8,811 nucleotides of DNA from Anaerolineae bacterium. GTDB taxonomy: Bacteria > Chloroflexota > Anaerolineae > Anaerolineales > Villigracilaceae. The stretch's first letter is position 1; every line of letters starts with the position of its first letter. The position numbers and the translations under genes were made by a program. This document shows, piece after piece, positions 6,391 to 8,811 of this stretch. The stretch lies in NCBI GenBank assembly GCA_017303735.1, contig JAFLCF010000177.1, positions 1-8,811 of the forward strand, given 5' to 3'. The notes below the pieces were generated by a model. It saw nothing but the letters and a program-made list of their open reading frames with translations, was not told where the DNA came from and did not search any database.

Positions 6391-8332
6391 TGGACTTTTT
6401 ATTAGGGTCAAATTTATTCGCCTGCACGGAAACAACAAAGCGATGTGAGCGCGTCAACATTCGCATATAACCTGGTGTCTTGGCACGTAAAATATCGTCC
6501 TTCATGCTTGAAAACGCGACGTTCATTTTCGCAAGCGTGGTTACTTCATCTAGGGATGACATGTGTGCTACGAAGAAATTTTCAGTTTGGGATAATAAAT
6601 CACGATTTATAGACGTCACCGACTGAGTCGAATAGACCATTCCTACATGGTACTTTGCGCCCTCTTTTGCCAGTCTACGATAAATGTCAACACTATCATC
6701 CTCTTTGACTGGGAAAAGGTTATGGGCTTCTTCAAAATATAACTGCATATAATGATCGCCAAGCTTATTTTCGGTGAACTTGTCCACTTGATGATAGAGA
6801 ACCGCTGATGCAAGCTCTTCCGAGAAATAGCGCATAACTTCTTCGTCCGCATTTCCTAGGTCAAGGATGATAGTTTGTCCTTTATCCATCTCAACGATGA
6901 TGTCTGTAATGAAATCTCCTGCTTTTGGGTCATGGTAAATCCTATACCTTTGAATCATTTTTACGCCTGCGCCTGCGGTGGGTTTTAGAAATCCCAATAG
7001 CGCTATATCGTCCGCATCAAAAAGCAGATTTCCACTTGCAGACTTAAAGGGAGTCTGGCGATTGACATCAATTAAATCCTCGAGCTCATTGATAAGAGCG
7101 TCTAATGTATCAATTTTGGGAGGAGTTTTATTCCCGTAAACCGTTTGTCGTACTTCTTTGCTAAACCCGGGGTCTAGCGACAACAAAGTTTTTAGTTTTT
7201 TAGGGTCTGATGGAAAACCTGCTTTATGCAAGATAGCCCAGTACATCAATATTTTTCTTTGAGCGCGTAACTTCTCATTTTGAGGTAATGATTGTATGTC
7301 AGCCAACGTGGGCAACGAAACCCCACGGAATGATCCAACATAGATGGCTGTTCGCCCTTCATTCACCAATAGATTAGACAGGACGCGAAGTGAACGATCT
7401 GGATGTTCATAGAAGTCAAGTTTTAATGGCCGTGAGTTTGTCTTTCCTTTTGGAGAAAGAGCATAAACAATGCAATCCTTTTCATATGCCGAACGTAGAG
7501 ATAAATTCCCGTCTTGTGGATTGTCATTTGCATACTCACCATTAATATCAAAAATCAATTGCCCTACATTTTTAGTTTTTTTTGTTGTCTCTATCAGACT
7601 TTGCGCAATCAACTTGACGACATTACTTTTGCCGAGGCGAGTTTTTCCAAACATGGCGGTTCTTGATGCCATGAAATCCCTTGTCGATACTTGGATATTT
7701 ACATTAGGCTGTTTTTTGTCCGGGAGTGGCAACCGCGACTCTGTCAGGCGGAGCTTGCCTAGCGAGAAACGGTTCTCAATGGGAACCAAGGTGTTGATCA
7801 CCAGATCGAGCAGAGCATCATCGGGAGAAAAAACTCGATATTTGTGAGCGCTGACAAAATTATTCATGTCCCCAGCAAATTCGATTGTGTCCTGTTTTTC
7901 AGGGTGAGGATAATACATTCCCAAAACTTCGGTGTTTAATGCCCCCCATTGCAGTTCGGACTGCGTGAAAATATCCAATTCAGGCATGGATCTTTTTTGC
8001 AGTTCAAAGAAGGTCTGCTGCGTATCTTTAGACAAAGGGGTAGGGGCCGCATCTAATACGCGAAGAAGTGTGAAATGCGGAGTTATGTTTTCGGTCTGGA
8101 CGGAAGGCGTCATGATAAGGAGAGAATTTCTTGGAACTCCGCCCACTGCAATTTTGAATGGATCAGAAGTAATGATAACGACCGAGTCGTAGTTGATGTC
8201 CAGTACGTAACCTACAAAGCGCATATCCTCATATTTTTTTGCTGTTTCATTGGCGCTCTCGGATTCTAAAAAATCCTTCAACGTACGCATGGGGTGATGT
8301 TGTTGAGCCGCTTGCTCAAAGAAATTTTTCAT
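6386..8332 (-). CDS. HerA-type hexameric DNA-translocating ATPase
   Basis: The 648-residue product is a HerA/FtsK-superfamily ATPase, a ring motor that pumps double-stranded DNA. Residues ~36-100 resemble the HAS-barrel that opens HerA proteins. The Walker A motif GKTRLGKS is at residues 229-236 (7625-7648). The HerA signature DINGEY follows at ~262-267, Walker B with catalytic acids is LYFEEAH at ~531-537, and a sensor-like STQ is at 568-570. Length is somewhat above the ~500-600 residues usual for archaeal HerA; the extra material is mainly the stretch ~300-460 between the GEY signature and Walker B. A strong AGGAGG lies at 8345-8350, 12 bases before the ATG, so initiation is probably helped by coupling to the upstream methylase stop. 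In archaea HerA drives the nuclease NurA in end resection, and bacterial HerA relatives occur in defence systems. A NurA-like gene follows directly here, so the two likely form a complex. No key residue looks missing. Confidence 0.93.
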   Translation of the reverse strand: MKNFFEQAAQQHHPMRTLKDFLESESANETAKKYEDMRFVGYVLDINYDSVVIITSDPFKIAVGGVPRNSLLIMTPSVQTENITPHFTLLRVLDAAPTPLSKDTQQTFFELQKRSMPELDIFTQSELQWGALNTEVLGMYYPHPEKQDTIEFAGDMNNFVSAHKYRVFSPDDALLDLVINTLVPIENRFSLGKLRLTESRLPLPDKKQPNVNIQVSTRDFMASRTAMFGKTRLGKSNVVKLIAQSLIETTKKTKNVGQLIFDINGEYANDNPQDGNLSLRSAYEKDCIVYALSPKGKTNSRPLKLDFYEHPDRSLRVLSNLLVNEGRTAIYVGSFRGVSLPTLADIQSLPQNEKLRAQRKILMYWAILHKAGFPSDPKKLKTLLSLDPGFSKEVRQTVYGNKTPPKIDTLDALINELEDLIDVNRQTPFKSASGNLLFDADDIALLGFLKPTAGAGVKMIQRYRIYHDPKAGDFITDIIVEMDKGQTIILDLGNADEEVMRYFSEELASAVLYHQVDKFTENKLGDHYMQLYFEEAHNLFPVKEDDSVDIYRRLAKEGAKYHVGMVYSTQSVTSINRDLLSQTENFFVAHMSSLDEVTTLAKMNVAFSSMKDDILRAKTPGYMRMLTRSHRFVVSVQANKFDPNKKST

Positions 8333-8811
8333 GAAATTTTCCTGCCTCCTTTTAGTGGATAGTTAGAGATCAATACTTCGCCCGGCTTTTCGACCAATAA
8401 TCCAGGCATATTGCCCGTACCAGACGGAAACTTCAGCTTGGAACAACCTTTGAATAGCTTGACCACGTCTCGGTGTGATGTGTTGGTCATCGCCCATGAG
8501 ATCTTGTTTTTTGAAGCCCAATGTAAAGCAGAAGCTAATCTGCTTTGTTCTTCTATGTCAAAGACTCTATCAACATAATGAGAGTTCGTCTCGTATTTAG
8601 AGCCTGGTTTGTAAGGGGGGTCTAAAAAAATAAAATCCCCCGGTTTTGCCAACTTAATCGTGTTCTCGAAGTCGCCACATATGATTTTAGCAGATTTCAG
8701 CGCCTGGGCAACATCAACGAGGTTCTGTTCATTAATGACCCATCTTCGATCCTGTCCACCATAGCCCACATTGAATTGCCCTTGTTTATTCGTTCTCCAC
8801 ATCCCTTTGAA
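8329..8811 (-). CDS. Dam-like (D12 class) DNA adenine methyltransferase, C-terminal part, cut by window edge
   Basis: This is the C-terminal part of a DNA adenine N6-methyltransferase, which would transfer a methyl group from S-adenosylmethionine to adenine in a short recognition site. The catalytic motif DPPY lies at 8611-8622, preceded by the hydrophobic strand DFIFL. The segment GQFNVGYG near the visible start matches the GxFNVPFG stretch of Dam enzymes, and the end (EVLISNY) fits the family's final strand. The frame stays open to base 8811 (Phe-Lys-Gly before the first visible Met at 8802), and that Met falls inside the conserved FNGL(W/Y)RxN-like block. It is therefore not the start. About 115-130 N-terminal residues, including the SAM-binding FxGxG motif, should lie outside the window. 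The TGA stop overlaps the HerA ATG by four bases (ATGA). The recognition site cannot be told; GATC is common in Dam proper but not universal in D12 enzymes. The role as a self-marking methylase for this operon is inferred from position. Confidence 0.9.
   Translation of the reverse strand, partial: FKGMWRTNKQGQFNVGYGGQDRRWVINEQNLVDVAQALKSAKIICGDFENTIKLAKPGDFIFLDPPYKPGSKYETNSHYVDRVFDIEEQSRLASALHWASKNKISWAMTNTSHRDVVKLFKGCSKLKFPSGTGNMPGLLVEKPGEVLISNYPLKGGRKIS
8345..8350 (-). promoter_or_regulatory. Ribosome binding site upstream of the HerA-type gene
   Basis: AGGAGG on the minus strand (within AAAAGGAGG) lies inside the end of the Dam-like gene, 12 bases before the HerA ATG at 8332. The spacing is longer than the usual 5-9 bases, but the motif is full consensus and the ATGA stop-start overlap places a terminating ribosome at the start. 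It supports 8332 as the start codon. Confidence 0.6.

Noticed and set aside
7470..7847. A 125-codon open frame on the plus strand opposite the HerA gene
   Set aside because: It is fully antisense to the Walker A region of an intact conserved gene, its product has no recognisable domain, and no ribosome binding site was evident. It is a shadow of the real frame, like the other short plus-strand frames opposite the helicase, nuclease and methylase genes.
8615..8641. GGGGG...CCCCC inverted repeat with an A-rich loop, resembling a terminator
   Set aside because: It lies inside the codons of the conserved GDFIFLDPPY segment of the Dam-like gene, has no following T-run in the proper position on the minus strand, and the loop is long. 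Coding constraint explains it.
8802..8811. ATG at 8802 as the true start of the Dam-like gene
   Set aside because: The frame is open upstream to the window edge, the upstream residues Phe-Lys-Gly fit the conserved block, and the protein would lack the SAM-binding half.
1..8811. Search for CRISPR arrays, tRNAs, insertion-sequence ends, attachment sites, promoters and terminators
   Set aside because: None could be supported. The longest clear gap between genes is 18 bases and no spaced repeats or transposase-like sequences were noticed; promoter and terminator are expected outside the window.

Overview
The window is a compact block of bacterial accessory genes. All six genes are read on the minus strand, so transcription runs from high to low coordinates. 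They are packed with 1-8 base overlaps or gaps of 2-18 bases, which suggests one operon. Both ends are cut by the window: the first gene lacks its N-terminal half and the last has only its first 85 codons. The start codons are ATG, usually with purine-rich ribosome binding sites, so the host is a bacterium. Base composition is moderate, roughly 40-50% G+C in the samples I counted, with a local AT-rich stretch. The fragment at the low end resembles proteins I associate with Chloroflexota (Anaerolineae-like) genomes, but this is a weak guess.

In order of transcription the genes are: (1) the C-terminal part of a Dam-like (D12 class) adenine methyltransferase, 8329-8811; (2) a HerA-type hexameric DNA-translocating ATPase, 6386-8332; (3) a NurA-like nuclease with an internal four-cysteine zinc-ribbon-like insertion, 5042-6367; (4) a 967-residue UvrD/Rep-family helicase fused to a RecB-type PD-(D/E)XK nuclease with AddB/Cas4-like iron-sulfur cysteines, 2139-5042; (5) a type III Mod-like beta-class methyltransferase, 250-2136; (6) the N-terminus of a probable Res-like helicase partner, 1-257.

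The operon therefore holds two different methyltransferases, the HerA-NurA resection pair, a one-chain helicase-nuclease resembling AddAB, and probably a type III Res-like subunit. The parsimonious reading is a multi-component antiviral or restriction-like system in which methylation marks self DNA and motor-nuclease pairs degrade unmarked or broken DNA. This is inferred from domains and gene order; a DNA-repair island is the main alternative. I do not recognise the exact combination as a named system.

Two sequence-level details stand out. The mod-like gene carries four perfect copies of the pentamer AGCAA directly after its ATG, so gain or loss of one copy would end translation within a few codons. 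Its first ~430 codons are also AT-rich compared with its own 3' end and the adjoining helicase gene, suggesting allele or module exchange. There is no gene-free stretch over 18 bases, and no tRNA, rRNA, CRISPR array, insertion sequence, clear promoter or terminator was seen.
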